34,789 nt of DNA from Ruminococcus sp. UBA3767 (GCA_002371625.1 DFFV01000057.1:1-34789), one strand, 5' to 3'. Numbered from the stretch's first letter, positions 1 to 8,060 are shown. Notes: a model not told the origin generated them from the sequence alone. Numbers and translations are program-made.

Positions 1-944
1 AGTACACATTCACGATGCCTTCCGAAAGCGTGGTAGTTTCTGCCGAGTTTGAAGAGGACGAGAACGCACAGAGCTACATCAGCGGCGCAAGCCTCTCGAT
101 CGAAGGTGAGATAGGTGTAAACATCTACATTAAGCCCGGCAACAACATAGAAAACGGCTATGTAATGGTCAAAGGACCGAATGATGAACAGGCTAAGAAA
201 ATTGAGCTAACCAAGGAAAATTACAATGAAAAAACAGAGGACTACATGGTAAGCTGCCCTGTATATGCACCGCAGATGGGCGAGAAAGTTGAGTTCACGC
301 TTTTCGATGAAAACGATGTTCAGCATGATATATGGAACAGTTTAAAAACGAGCAGCTATGAAGTTTACAGATATGCTGTGAACGATTACATCGAAACTGC
401 GATCAACAGCGAAAAGACTTCGGAAAAGCTCAAAAATCTCGCACGCAAAATGCAGAATTACGGCGCATGGTCAAGAGATTACCTTATCTCAAGCAAACAG
501 ATAAGCAGCGATACCGCTGAAATTGCCACTCCGACAGAAGTGACAGGCGTTAATGTAAGTACGTTTGCGAAAAAGCAGGTCGTAGAGAGTGACGATTTCA
601 ACGTAGAGGATTTTAATATATCTCTCGTACTTGATTCTCAAACTGCTCTGAGACTTTATTACTCGGGTGACTACATGGCAAACATCACCGTTACCCGTGC
701 AGGAGAGACTGTTAAGATCAAAAAAGGCAGATCAGGCGGTGACAACTACATTGAGATACCAAATATCCCTGCACAATACCTTGATGATGATCTTGTTGTT
801 GATTTCGGCGATAAGGGAAACGCAACAGTAAGCGCATATTCATATTATTACCTTGTTCTTGCTAAAAGCACGAACGAAAAGCTGAAAAACACAGTCAAGG
901 CAATGTATGAGTACAACACTGCAGCAGATGCTTACTTTGATTAA
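1..944 (+). CDS. 3' part of a large secreted repeat protein (5' end outside window)
   Basis: The reading frame is open from the first full codon at position 3 and ends at TAA 942-944, so the start lies outside the window. The first residues (YTFTMPSESVVVSAEFEE) match the end of the bacterial beta-repeat type seen in InlB B-repeat or Ig-like surface proteins. About 290 residues follow that look like two copies of one domain: 'SGASLSIEGEIGVNIYI ... YAVNDYIETAIN ... LKNLARKMQNYGAWSRDYL', then 'FNISLVLDSQTALRLYYSG ... SYYYLVLAKSTNEKLKNTVKAMYEYNTAADAYFD'. Arrangements like this are common in secreted proteins of gut clostridia, and the function is unknown. There is no C-terminal sortase signal or dockerin. 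The internal ATG at position 15 is not a real start. Extracellular location is inferred. Confidence 0.75.
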   Translation, partial: YTFTMPSESVVVSAEFEEDENAQSYISGASLSIEGEIGVNIYIKPGNNIENGYVMVKGPNDEQAKKIELTKENYNEKTEDYMVSCPVYAPQMGEKVEFTLFDENDVQHDIWNSLKTSSYEVYRYAVNDYIETAINSEKTSEKLKNLARKMQNYGAWSRDYLISSKQISSDTAEIATPTEVTGVNVSTFAKKQVVESDDFNVEDFNISLVLDSQTALRLYYSGDYMANITVTRAGETVKIKKGRSGGDNYIEIPNIPAQYLDDDLVVDFGDKGNATVSAYSYYYLVLAKSTNEKLKNTVKAMYEYNTAADAYFD

Positions 945-1033
945 TATCGAAGTAAAAAAAGATATTCAATAATAGTGATTGGAATCATCAGAATTCAGCG
1001 GATAACTACCTAATAATACGTTAAAAAACAAAA

Positions 1034-1070
1034 GGGATCACTGTACATTTTTGGACAGTGGTCCCGTTTT
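1034..1070 (+). terminator. Rho-independent terminator of the upstream surface-protein gene
   Basis: An 11-bp stem (gggatcactgt 1034-1044 with acagtggtccc 1055-1065, one G-U pair) is followed by gtttt. It lies 90 bp after the stop codon. Confidence 0.8.
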
Positions 1071-1108
1071 CTCGGATAATATTATAACATCATCAACTTG
1101 CCCGAAAA

Positions 1109-1141
1109 ATCAGGAGACCGAAATACTTCCGGTCGACTGAT
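1109..1141 (+). ncRNA. Hairpin with tandem G-A internal loop; possible structured RNA
   Basis: Stem atcag 1109-1113 pairs with ctgat 1137-1141. A symmetric GA/GA internal loop follows (1114-1115 and 1135-1136), then stem gaccg 1116-1120 with cggtc 1130-1134, closing a 9-nt loop. Tandem GA/GA mismatches are a standard RNA structural element. A terminator-like hairpin begins 17 nt downstream. I do not recognise a known riboswitch or sRNA class, and no clear promoter precedes it. It could be an sRNA, a leader element or chance. Confidence 0.25.
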
Positions 1142-1158
1142 AGAGACTGCTGAATTTG

Positions 1159-1192
1159 AAAAACGCTCGTACCTATGGGTGCGGGCGTTTTT
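1159..1192 (+). terminator. Terminator-like hairpin, possibly bidirectional
   Basis: An A-flanked stem (aaaacgctcgtacc from 1159, paired with gggtgcgggcgttttt ending 1192, with G-U pairs) sits on a 3-nt loop and is followed by T residues. It lies 100 bp upstream of the livJ promoter. It could end either a short transcript covering the 1109-1141 hairpin or read-through from upstream. Confidence 0.5.
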
Positions 1193-1292
1193 GCGGCTTA
1201 GGCGGGAGCTGAGAGTTGAGGTTTTTACTGCTTTAATGTGTAAAATGCCTAATTAGTTATTTGAGTGGTGGAAAACTTTGTTTGATTTAACC

Positions 1293-1322
1293 TTGACAAA
1301 TAGCGAAAATGCGTGGTATATT
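1293..1322 (+). promoter_or_regulatory. Sigma-A promoter of livJ
   Basis: -35 TTGACA (1293-1298) and -10 TATATT (1317-1322) are separated by 18 bp. Transcription would start near 1329, giving a leader of about 40 nt. The rest of 945-1370 holds only the hairpins listed separately and no gene that I can see. Confidence 0.8.
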
Positions 1323-1370
1323 AGTATTATCCTTATAAAAGATTTATGGGGAATATTTTAAAGGAGTGAA

Positions 1371-2564
1371 ATGAAAATGAAAATCGCAAAGAAACTCATG
1401 GCTCTTTCACTTGCCGCTGTTATGGCAGGTTCATGCCTGACTGCCTGCGGTGATTCAAGCAAGGCTGACGGCAAGGGCGGAGATGAAAAGACTCTCGTTA
1501 TCGGCGGAAGCGGTCCGCTCACAGGTGGTGCTGCTCAGTACGGTACTGCTGTTAAAAACGCAGCTCAGCTCGCAGTTGATGAGATCAACGAGGCAGGCGG
1601 AGTTGACGGGGTAAAGTTCAAGCTCGTATTCGAGGATGACGAGGCTGATAAGGGCGATAAGGCTGTAAATGCATATAACGCTCTCAAGGATAAGGGTATG
1701 CAGGTAATGCTGGGCACTGTTACAACAGGCTCTTGCCTTGCCGTTATCGACAAGACAAAGCAGGATAATGTTTTCCAGCTCACACCTTCCGCATCAGCTC
1801 AGGACGTTATCAAGAACGATAACGCTTTCCAGGTTTGCTTCACCGATCCTAACCAGGGTAAAGCATCAGCTGACTACATCGCTCAGAACAATATAGCTAA
1901 GAAGATCGCTGTTATCTATGACAACTCTGACGCTTATTCTTCGGGAATTTACAACACATTCAAGTCTGAGGCTTCAGAAAAGGGACTTGATATAGTTGCA
2001 GAGCAGTCTTTCACAAGCGATTCAAAGACTGACTTCTCAGCACAGATCACAGCTGCAAAGAATGCAAATGCTGAGCTGCTGTTCCTGCCTATCTACTATC
2101 AGGAGGCTTCTCTGATACTTGCACAGGCTAAGTCTGCAGGCTATTCTCCTAAGTTCTTCGGCTGCGACGGACTTGACGGACTGCTTGATGTTGAGAACTT
2201 TGATAAGTCACTTGCTGAGGGCGTAATGCTGCTTACACCGTTTGCTGCTGACGCTGCTGATGATGCAACTCAGAAGTTCGTAAAGGCTTACAAGGAAAAG
2301 TACAACAACGAAACTCCTAACCAGTTCGCTGCCGATGCTTACGACGGAGTAAAGGTGATCGCTAAGCTGGTAGAGAAGGAAAAGATCAAGGGCAACATGA
2401 GCACAAGCGAGATCTGCGACAAGCTCAAGAACGCTATCACAGACGGATTCAGCTATGACGGACTTACAGGTCAGGGCATGACCTGGGGCAAGGACGGAGC
2501 AGTTTCCAAGGATCCTAAGGCTGTTGTTATCAAGGACGGAGCTTACAGCGCACTTGACAAATAA
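1371..2564 (+). CDS. livJ: Branched-chain amino-acid ABC transporter, substrate-binding lipoprotein
   Basis: This is the substrate-capturing subunit of a LIV-type (HAAT) ABC importer, tethered outside the membrane. The N-terminus is a lipoprotein signal: basic MKMKIAKK, a hydrophobic stretch, then lipobox LTAC with lipidated Cys26. The mature part has the type-I periplasmic-binding fold, with 'IGGSGPLTGGAAQYG' and 'AAQLAVDEINEAGG' near its start and 'AADAYDGVKV' near the end. At 397 aa the length is normal. AAGGAG at 1361-1366 is only 4 nt from ATG 1371 but 10 nt from ATG 1377, so translation may begin at the second Met. Its own promoter and terminator separate it from livHMGF, which fits the excess of binding protein over channel usual for such importers. 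Leu/Ile/Val is the family default; other amino acids or small amides are possible. Confidence 0.92.
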   Translation: MKMKIAKKLMALSLAAVMAGSCLTACGDSSKADGKGGDEKTLVIGGSGPLTGGAAQYGTAVKNAAQLAVDEINEAGGVDGVKFKLVFEDDEADKGDKAVNAYNALKDKGMQVMLGTVTTGSCLAVIDKTKQDNVFQLTPSASAQDVIKNDNAFQVCFTDPNQGKASADYIAQNNIAKKIAVIYDNSDAYSSGIYNTFKSEASEKGLDIVAEQSFTSDSKTDFSAQITAAKNANAELLFLPIYYQEASLILAQAKSAGYSPKFFGCDGLDGLLDVENFDKSLAEGVMLLTPFAADAADDATQKFVKAYKEKYNNETPNQFAADAYDGVKVIAKLVEKEKIKGNMSTSEICDKLKNAITDGFSYDGLTGQGMTWGKDGAVSKDPKAVVIKDGAYSALDK

Positions 2565-2582
2565 CATAAGTTAATATTTTCT

Positions 2583-2614
2583 GACCGACAGTTTGCTGCT
2601 GTCGGTCTTTTTTT
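2583..2614 (+). terminator. Rho-independent terminator after livJ
   Basis: A perfect 9-bp stem (gaccgacag 2583-2591 with ctgtcggtc 2599-2607) with a 7-nt loop is followed by seven Ts. Confidence 0.93.
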
Positions 2615-2647
2615 GTGTAAAAAAGTACTTTTATTAAGAAATTTGTG

Positions 2648-2676
2648 TTGCAAAAACGGTATGAATGTGGTATAAT
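2648..2676 (+). promoter_or_regulatory. Promoter of the livHMGF operon
   Basis: -35 TTGCAA (2648-2653), a 17-bp spacer and a consensus -10 TATAAT (2671-2676). The predicted transcript starts at about 2683, immediately before the hairpin at 2687-2716. Confidence 0.8.
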
Positions 2677-2686
2677 ATTTGAAGAT

Positions 2687-2716
2687 TGTGCCCGATAGGA
2701 CTTTGAAACGGGCGCA
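2687..2716 (+). other. Hairpin at the extreme 5' end of the livHMGF mRNA
   Basis: An 8-bp GC-rich stem (tgtgcccg 2687-2694 with cgggcgca 2709-2716) has a 14-nt loop and lies within a few nucleotides of the predicted transcription start. It has no T-tract, so it is more likely an mRNA-stabilising element than an attenuator. The ribosome site (ggaagg, from about 2731) is outside the stem. Confidence 0.45.
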
Positions 2717-2748
2717 GCACCCAAAAATAATGGAAGGAAGTTTGTTTT

Positions 2749-3630
2749 ATGGCTTTTCTTGATAACCTGATCAATGGTATGAGCCTTGGCAGTATCTATG
2801 CTGTTATCGCACTTGGCTATACACTGGTCTATGGTATCGCAAAAATGCTCAACTTTGCCCACGGAGATGTTATTATGGTAGGCGGTTACGTTGTTTTCAC
2901 CGCAATGGTAACGGCAAACCTCTCACCGTGGCTGTCGATATTGATCGGAATAGCTGCCTGCACAGTGCTTGGCATTGTGATAGAAAAGGTGGCTTATAAG
3001 CCTCTGCGAAAGGCTTCGAGCTTATCGGTGCTGATAACAGCGATAGGTGTCAGCTACTTTTTGCAGAATATGGCGCTGCTTGTTTTCGGTGAAAAGCCCC
3101 GTACATTCACATCTGTTGTAAATATCCCAAAGATCAGCCTTTTTGACGGAAAGGTAGTTATAAAGGGAGAAACTATTGCTGCGATAATAGTTTCGGTAGT
3201 TATTGTTGTGTGCCTATCACTTTTTGTAAACCACACACAAAAGGGAAGAGCGATGCTTGCAGTTTCCGAGGACAAGGACGCTGCGCAGCTGATGGGCATA
3301 AACGTCAACAGCACTATTTCGCTGACATTTGCCATCGGCTCCGGACTTGCTGCGATAGCAGGCGTGCTGCTTTGCTCATCCTACCCGACACTTACCAACA
3401 CCACAGGAGCAATGCCGGGAATAAAGGCATTCGTTGCGGCTGTTTTAGGCGGTATCGGTTCTATCCCCGGTGCAATGATCGGAGGAATACTTATCGGAGT
3501 TATCGAGATACTCGGCAGAGCTTATATCTCTCCGCAGCTGGCTGATGCGATAGTTTTTGCGGTGCTGATACTTGTGCTCATCGTAAAGCCGACAGGTATT
3601 CTTGGAAAGAAAGTAAACGAGAAGGTTTAA
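2749..3630 (+). CDS. livH: Branched-chain amino-acid ABC transporter permease LivH
   Basis: Integral membrane subunit, 293 aa, with about eight hydrophobic segments. It shows typical LivH features: N-terminal 'NGMSLGSIYAVIALGYTLVYGI', 'LNFAHGDVIMVGGY', and the cytoplasmic coupling region 'GRAMLAVSEDKDAAQLMGIN' that contacts the ATPases. The ATG at 2749 is preceded by ggaaggaag. It pairs with LivM (next gene, 24 bp on) to form the membrane channel. The length is normal and nothing is missing. Confidence 0.93.
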   Translation: MAFLDNLINGMSLGSIYAVIALGYTLVYGIAKMLNFAHGDVIMVGGYVVFTAMVTANLSPWLSILIGIAACTVLGIVIEKVAYKPLRKASSLSVLITAIGVSYFLQNMALLVFGEKPRTFTSVVNIPKISLFDGKVVIKGETIAAIIVSVVIVVCLSLFVNHTQKGRAMLAVSEDKDAAQLMGINVNSTISLTFAIGSGLAAIAGVLLCSSYPTLTNTTGAMPGIKAFVAAVLGGIGSIPGAMIGGILIGVIEILGRAYISPQLADAIVFAVLILVLIVKPTGILGKKVNEKV

Positions 3631-3654
3631 TTTTTACCGAAAGGAAAGATCATT

Positions 3655-4740
3655 GTGAAAAAGAAGATAAGTCCGATGACCAGAAAGAGCTTTGTTACTT
3701 ACGGTCTTCTGGTTCTCGCTTTTATAGCTGTTGAGATACTTCTCAATACAGGCAATATCAGCAGCATGATGAAAGGTCTGCTTGTGCCGATCTGCGTTTA
3801 TTCTATCCTTGCTGTTTCGCTCAACTTAACGGTCGGAATACTCGGTGAGCTGAGTCTTGGACAGGCAGGCTTTATGTGCATCGGTGCATATTCAAGTGCT
3901 ATTTTCTCAAATATGGTCAAGGAGACTATCACCGAGCCGATGATAAGATTCCCGCTTGCTATACTCGTGGGAGGTATCTTTGCGGCGATATTCGGTCTGC
4001 TGATAGGCATCCCTGTTTTAAGGCTCAGGGGCGACTACCTGGCTATCGTTACGCTGGCGTTCGGTGAGATAATCAAGAACGTTTTTGCTGCGCTTTATAT
4101 CGGCTACGACAGCGCAGGACTTCATATCTCGCTCAAAAGCCAGGGCGACCTGAAGCTCGCTGCGGACGGAAAAATGGTTATCAACGGTGCGCTTGGCATA
4201 AGCGGCACACCGAACGATTCGACCTTTGAGATAGCTGCGGTGATACTTCTGATAACCGTGATAATCGCTTATAACTTTGTAAATTCAAGAACGGGCAGAG
4301 CTGTTATGTCGATAAGAGATAACCGTATCGCTGCTGAATCGGTAGGACTGAACATTACTAAGTACAAGCTGATAACATTTGGTCTTACTGCCTTCCTTGC
4401 AGGTATCGCAGGCGTTCTTTATTCGCACAACTTCTATTCGCTGCAGGCTTCAAAGTTCGATTATAATATGTCTATCCTCGTGCTCGTGTTCGTTGTTCTC
4501 GGCGGTATCGGAAGCATAAGGGGAAGCATTATTGCTGCGTCCGTGCTGACGCTTCTGCCTGAGCTGCTGCGAAGCGTGAACAAGTATCGTATGCTCATGT
4601 ACGCAATTGTGCTTATCGTTATGATGATATGCACCTCCAATGCTACGATAAGGGGCTTCTTTGTGAGAAATGCGCAAAAGTTCATTTCGCTTTTCAAAAA
4701 GAACAAGGCACAGCCCGAAGCGGTAAAGGAGGGTGAGTGA
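3655..4740 (+). CDS. livM: Branched-chain amino-acid ABC transporter permease LivM
   Basis: Second channel subunit, 361 aa. LivM features are 'AVSLNLTVGILGELSLGQAGFMCIGAY', 'RLRGDYLAIVTLAFGEI' and the coupling segment 'GRAVMSIRDNRIAAESVGLN'. The start is GTG 3655, placed 6 nt after AAGGAAAG (3641-3648). A low-complexity insert around residues 160-185 (DLKLAADGKMVINGALGI) sits where LivM proteins vary. The stop is TGA 4738-4740, one base before the ATG of livG, so translation is probably coupled. The C-terminal tail (FKKNKAQPEAVKEGE) is cytoplasmic and charged. Confidence 0.92.
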   Translation: MKKKISPMTRKSFVTYGLLVLAFIAVEILLNTGNISSMMKGLLVPICVYSILAVSLNLTVGILGELSLGQAGFMCIGAYSSAIFSNMVKETITEPMIRFPLAILVGGIFAAIFGLLIGIPVLRLRGDYLAIVTLAFGEIIKNVFAALYIGYDSAGLHISLKSQGDLKLAADGKMVINGALGISGTPNDSTFEIAAVILLITVIIAYNFVNSRTGRAVMSIRDNRIAAESVGLNITKYKLITFGLTAFLAGIAGVLYSHNFYSLQASKFDYNMSILVLVFVVLGGIGSIRGSIIAASVLTLLPELLRSVNKYRMLMYAIVLIVMMICTSNATIRGFFVRNAQKFISLFKKNKAQPEAVKEGE

Positions 4741-4741
4741 T

Positions 4742-5500
4742 ATGGCACTTCTTGATGTCAAAAAGCTGGGTATCTCCTTTGGCGGACTTCGTGCAGTTGA
4801 CGAGTTTTCGATAAGGATAGGCAAGGGTGAGCTTTACGGGCTTATCGGTCCTAACGGCGCAGGAAAGACCACTGTGTTCAACCTTCTCACAGGCGTTTAT
4901 AAGCCGACTGACGGCACTATCACTCTTGACGGCAAGGACATTACGGGCATGAACACCATGCAGATCAACCGTCAGGGTATTGCGAGAACATTCCAGAACA
5001 TAAGGCTTTTCCACAACCTCAGCGTAATAGATAACGTTAAGGTAGGACTTCACAATAACTACAAGTATTCTACGGGCACGGGTATTTTCAGGCTGCCGGG
5101 GTATTTCAAGACGGAAAAGAAAATGAACGAGAAGGCACTGGAGCTGCTCAGCGTTTTTGACCTTGAAAAAGACGCTTATCTGCCTGCTTCGGGACTGCCT
5201 TACGGTAAGCAGAGAAAGCTGGAGATAGCAAGGGCGCTTGCTACCGAGCCTAAGCTGCTGCTGCTGGATGAGCCTGCTGCGGGAATGAACCCGAACGAAA
5301 CTGCGGAGCTTATGAACACTATAAGGGCAGTAAGAGATAATTTTGATATGACTGTTCTGCTGATAGAACACGATATGAGTCTGGTTTCAGGTATATGCGA
5401 GAAGCTGTCGGTGCTTAATTTCGGTCAGCTGCTGTGTCAGGGTAAAACGGCTGACGTTTTATCCGATCCTGAAGTTATCACGGCTTATCTTGGCGAATAA
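4742..5500 (+). CDS. livG: Branched-chain amino-acid ABC transporter ATP-binding protein LivG
   Basis: First ATPase of the importer, 252 aa from ATG 4742. It carries Walker A GPNGAGKTT, the Q-loop in 'GIARTFQNIRLF', the LivG-type signature 'LPYGKQRKLEIARAL', Walker B LLLLDEPAAGMNP and switch His in IEHDM. A GTG at 4733 would add three residues but lies inside the ribosome site (aaaggaggg 4725-4733), so ATG 4742 is chosen. It works as a heterodimer with LivF on the LivHM channel at the inner membrane face. Confidence 0.93.
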   Translation: MALLDVKKLGISFGGLRAVDEFSIRIGKGELYGLIGPNGAGKTTVFNLLTGVYKPTDGTITLDGKDITGMNTMQINRQGIARTFQNIRLFHNLSVIDNVKVGLHNNYKYSTGTGIFRLPGYFKTEKKMNEKALELLSVFDLEKDAYLPASGLPYGKQRKLEIARALATEPKLLLLDEPAAGMNPNETAELMNTIRAVRDNFDMTVLLIEHDMSLVSGICEKLSVLNFGQLLCQGKTADVLSDPEVITAYLGE

Positions 5501-5512
5501 GGAGGACCTGCT

Positions 5513-6223
5513 ATGGCAATGCTTGAGATAAAGGATCTGTGCGTTAATTATGGCGTTATCAAGGCACTCAAGGGTATCTCCTTTGAGGTCAACGAGGGTG
5601 AGGTCATCGCACTGATAGGTGCAAACGGCGCAGGAAAGACTACGACACTTCACACTATCACAGGACTTATAAATGCAAAGTCCGGCTCGATAGTGCTTGA
5701 GGGCAAGGATATAACCAGGACACCTGCACATAAGATAGTAAAAATGGGCATAGCTCACGTTCCCGAGGGACGAAGGATATTCCAGAACCTGACGGTGCTT
5801 GACAACATAAGGCTGGGTGCTTTCACAAGAAAGGACAAGGACGGGATTGCCGAGGATATCGAAAAGGTTTACAAGCTGTTCCCAAGGCTTTCGGAAAGAA
5901 AAACTCAGGTCGCAGGTACGCTTTCCGGCGGTGAACAGCAGATGCTGGCTATGGGCAGAGCGCTGATGTCAAAGCCAAGGATCGTCGTTATGGACGAGCC
6001 TTCAATGGGACTTTCACCGATACTTGTTAGCGAGATATTTGAGATAATCGAATCTATAAGAAAGCAGGGAACTACTGTTTTGCTGGTCGAGCAGAATGCT
6101 AAAAAAGCACTTTCGATAGCCGACAGGGCGTATGTTCTTGAAACGGGAAAGATCGTGCTTTCGGGCAAGGCGAGCGACCTTATAAACGATGAATCGGTAA
6201 AGAAAGCATATCTCGGAGAATAG
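5513..6223 (+). CDS. livF: Branched-chain amino-acid ABC transporter ATP-binding protein LivF
   Basis: Second ATPase, 236 aa, with Walker A GANGAGKTT, LivF-specific 'HVPEGRRIFQNLTV', signature LSGGEQQM, Walker B IVVMDEPSMGL and switch His region replaced by 'LLVEQNAKKAL' as usual in LivF. The start at 5513 lies 7 nt after GGAGG (5501-5505); a second ATG at 5519 is too far. The gap to livG is 12 bp. Confidence 0.93.
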   Translation: MAMLEIKDLCVNYGVIKALKGISFEVNEGEVIALIGANGAGKTTTLHTITGLINAKSGSIVLEGKDITRTPAHKIVKMGIAHVPEGRRIFQNLTVLDNIRLGAFTRKDKDGIAEDIEKVYKLFPRLSERKTQVAGTLSGGEQQMLAMGRALMSKPRIVVMDEPSMGLSPILVSEIFEIIESIRKQGTTVLLVEQNAKKALSIADRAYVLETGKIVLSGKASDLINDESVKKAYLGE

Positions 6224-6234
6224 GAGGTCTGGAC

Positions 6235-6846
6235 ATGACAAGGATAATCACTATCGCAAGAGGTATGGGGAGCGGCGGAAGAACTATCGGCAAAATGCTC
6301 TCCGAACAGCTGGGTATGAAGTATTATGATAAGGAGCTTATCAGGCTTGCAAGTGAGGAAAGCGGCATAAATGAAGCATTCTTCGGCAGAGTCGATGAGA
6401 AGCTGAAAACTTCATTCATACGCAAAAACGGTGTTTACAAGGGCGGACTGATCGACCCTGCGAGCAAGGATTTTACAAGCGACAAGAACCTTTTCAACTT
6501 TCAGGCTAAGATAATCAAGGAGCTTGCCGAAAAGGAGCCTGCTGTCATAGTCGGCAGGTGCGCAGATTTCGTGCTTGCGGACAGAGATGATGTGCTGAAA
6601 CTGTTTATTTACTGCGATATAAGAACGGCGATGAACAATGTTATTGAGGCTTACGGCGGAAACGGCAAGGACGCAAGAAAGCTCATTGAAAAGACGGACA
6701 AGGACAGAAGCGATTACTACAAGCATTACACAGGCAGAAGCTGGGTAGATGCAAGGAATTATAATATCTGCCTTGACACGAGCAGCATGGATTACCAGAC
6801 CTGCGTTGACGTTATAAAGGGATATATCAGCATTATCGACAAATAA
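6235..6846 (+). CDS. Cytidylate-kinase-like P-loop family protein
   Basis: 203 aa, starting after a GGAGG site and 11 bp behind livF, so probably in the liv transcript. The N-terminus 'TRIITIARGMGSGGRTIGKMLSEQLG' has the glycine-rich nucleotide loop of the Cytidylate_kin2 family; 'YYDKELIRLASEESG' and 'AVIVGRCADFVLADRDDVLKLFI' are further family hallmarks, and 'KTDKDRSDYYKHYTGRSW' is the lid-like segment. These proteins are usually annotated as cytidylate kinase-like, but the substrate is not established and a second, genuine cmk normally exists elsewhere. A link to amino-acid uptake is not evident; placement may simply be read-through. Confidence 0.85.
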   Translation: MTRIITIARGMGSGGRTIGKMLSEQLGMKYYDKELIRLASEESGINEAFFGRVDEKLKTSFIRKNGVYKGGLIDPASKDFTSDKNLFNFQAKIIKELAEKEPAVIVGRCADFVLADRDDVLKLFIYCDIRTAMNNVIEAYGGNGKDARKLIEKTDKDRSDYYKHYTGRSWVDARNYNICLDTSSMDYQTCVDVIKGYISIIDK

Positions 6847-6850
6847 AAGC

Positions 6851-6884
6851 AAAGACCTCATCGGTGAACGGTGAGGTCTTTTTT
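6851..6884 (+). terminator. Terminator of the liv operon
   Basis: A 10-bp stem (aaagacctca 6851-6860 with tgaggtcttt 6872-6881) is followed by a T run. The next promoter starts 5 bp later. Confidence 0.9.
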
Positions 6885-6888
6885 GCGG

Positions 6889-6917
6889 TTGACTTTTCGG
6901 GCGAGTGGTTTTATAAT
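6889..6917 (+). promoter_or_regulatory. Promoter of the C39-like / Sir2 pair
   Basis: -35 TTGACT (6889-6894), a 17-bp spacer and -10 TATAAT (6912-6917). Because the promoter lies here, upstream in-frame starts such as 6864 cannot be the translation start of the next gene. Confidence 0.85.
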
Positions 6918-6950
6918 ATAATCAGCAAGGATCAAAAGGGAGTGACCGTG

Positions 6951-7310
6951 GTGGAGATACAATATGTCCATGAGCCAACGGATCTGCAGTGCGGACAGGC
7001 GGTGATAGCTATGCTGCTGGCAAAGCCCGTTGCGCAGGTGTGCGAGGAGCTTGGCAACGAGCGTGAAACGACGCTTGCCGAGATGAAAGATGCGATAATT
7101 GCAGGCGGGATAGAGTTTTGTGAGCGCAGAAAGCAGGCTTTTGATAAGAGCGAGCTTCCAAGGATAGCTCTGCTGAGCCTTGAAACTCCGAGGTGCTGGC
7201 ACTGGTCACTTTACTGTGAGGGAGTATTTTACGATCCCGAACATGGCGTAATGGACGATTTTCCGCAGTCAAACAGGCGGTTTTACTGGGAACTGAAAGT
7301 GAAAGAATAA
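6951..7310 (+). CDS. Small C39-like papain-fold protein
   Basis: 119 aa if started at GTG 6951, which sits 8 nt after the GGGAG site at 6938-6942; GTG 6948 is also possible. The papain-type triad of the peptidase C39-like group is visible: Cys14 in 'DLQCGQAVIAMLL', His84 in 'RCWHWSLYCEG' and Asp95 in 'VFYDPEHGV'. There is no transporter domain, signal peptide or membrane helix, so it is a free cytosolic protein, not a bacteriocin-processing ABC exporter. Substrate is unknown. It is followed 20 bp later by the Sir2 gene and probably shares its transcript. Confidence 0.7.
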   Translation: MEIQYVHEPTDLQCGQAVIAMLLAKPVAQVCEELGNERETTLAEMKDAIIAGGIEFCERRKQAFDKSELPRIALLSLETPRCWHWSLYCEGVFYDPEHGVMDDFPQSNRRFYWELKVKE

Positions 7311-7330
7311 TAAGAAAGAGGTGCAGGATA

Positions 7331-8038
7331 ATGACATTACAGGAAATGGTGAACGATTCAAAGAGCATTGTGTTTTTCGGCGGAGCAGGAGTTTCGACCG
7401 AGAGCGGTATCCCCGATTTTCGCTCGGTAGACGGGCTTTACAACCAGAAATATGATTATCCGCCCGAGATGATACTTTCGCATACGTTCTTTGTTCAGAA
7501 TACAAAGGAGTTTTATGATTTTTACCGTGACAAGATGATATGCCTTGATGCAAAGCCGAACAAGGCGCATCTTAAGCTGGCGGAGCTTGAAAAGGCAGGA
7601 AAGCTGACTGCGGTGGTCACGCAGAATATCGACGGGCTGCATTCGCAGGCAGGAAGCAGGACAGTATATGAGCTTCACGGCAGCGTGCACAGGAATTACT
7701 GCACAAAATGCGGTAAGTTTTACGGCATTGAAGCGATACAAAACAGCACAGGAGTGCCAAAGTGTGAGTGCGGCGGAGTTATAAAGCCTGATGTTGTGCT
7801 TTACGAGGAAGGGCTTGACAATGACACGGTAGAGGGTGCAGTTAAGGCGATAGCAAACTGCGATATGCTGATAATTGCCGGCACCTCGATGACAGTTTAC
7901 CCTGCGGCAGGGCTTATAAGGTATTTCACAGGAAAGTACCTTGTTGAGATAAACCGTGACGCTACTGCGATAGACGATAAGTGCGACCTGGTCATTCACG
8001 ACAAGGTCGGGGAAACGCTTGGCAAGCTGGAAGTGTGA
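7331..8038 (+). CDS. NAD-dependent protein deacylase, Sir2 family
   Basis: 235 aa sirtuin. It removes acyl groups from lysine using NAD+, in the cytoplasm. Motifs in order: GAGVSTESG (18-26) and IPDFR for NAD binding, TQNID (97-101), catalytic His116 in ELHGSVH, zinc ligands Cys124, Cys127, Cys145 and Cys147, and 'IIAGTSMTVYPAAGL' near the C-terminus. The Zn pairs are CxxC and CxC, a common variant. The length is that of a minimal bacterial CobB-type enzyme. The ATG at 7331 follows a gaaagaggtg ribosome site. Confidence 0.93.
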   Translation: MTLQEMVNDSKSIVFFGGAGVSTESGIPDFRSVDGLYNQKYDYPPEMILSHTFFVQNTKEFYDFYRDKMICLDAKPNKAHLKLAELEKAGKLTAVVTQNIDGLHSQAGSRTVYELHGSVHRNYCTKCGKFYGIEAIQNSTGVPKCECGGVIKPDVVLYEEGLDNDTVEGAVKAIANCDMLIIAGTSMTVYPAAGLIRYFTGKYLVEINRDATAIDDKCDLVIHDKVGETLGKLEV

Positions 8039-8060
8039 AAGTAAAACAAACGCAGAAACA

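Noticed and set aside
4694..5371. Long minus-strand open frame across livG
   Set aside because: It lies antisense to a gene with every ABC ATPase motif; it has no ribosome site and no recognisable domain.
6864..6950. Upstream extension of the C39-like frame
   Set aside because: The extension would include the liv terminator, a complete promoter and the ribosome site, so the gene starts at 6948 or 6951.
7358..7999. 213-residue minus-strand frame across the sir2 gene
   Set aside because: Antisense shadow of a complete sirtuin; the composition is Leu/Arg/His/Tyr-rich without motifs.
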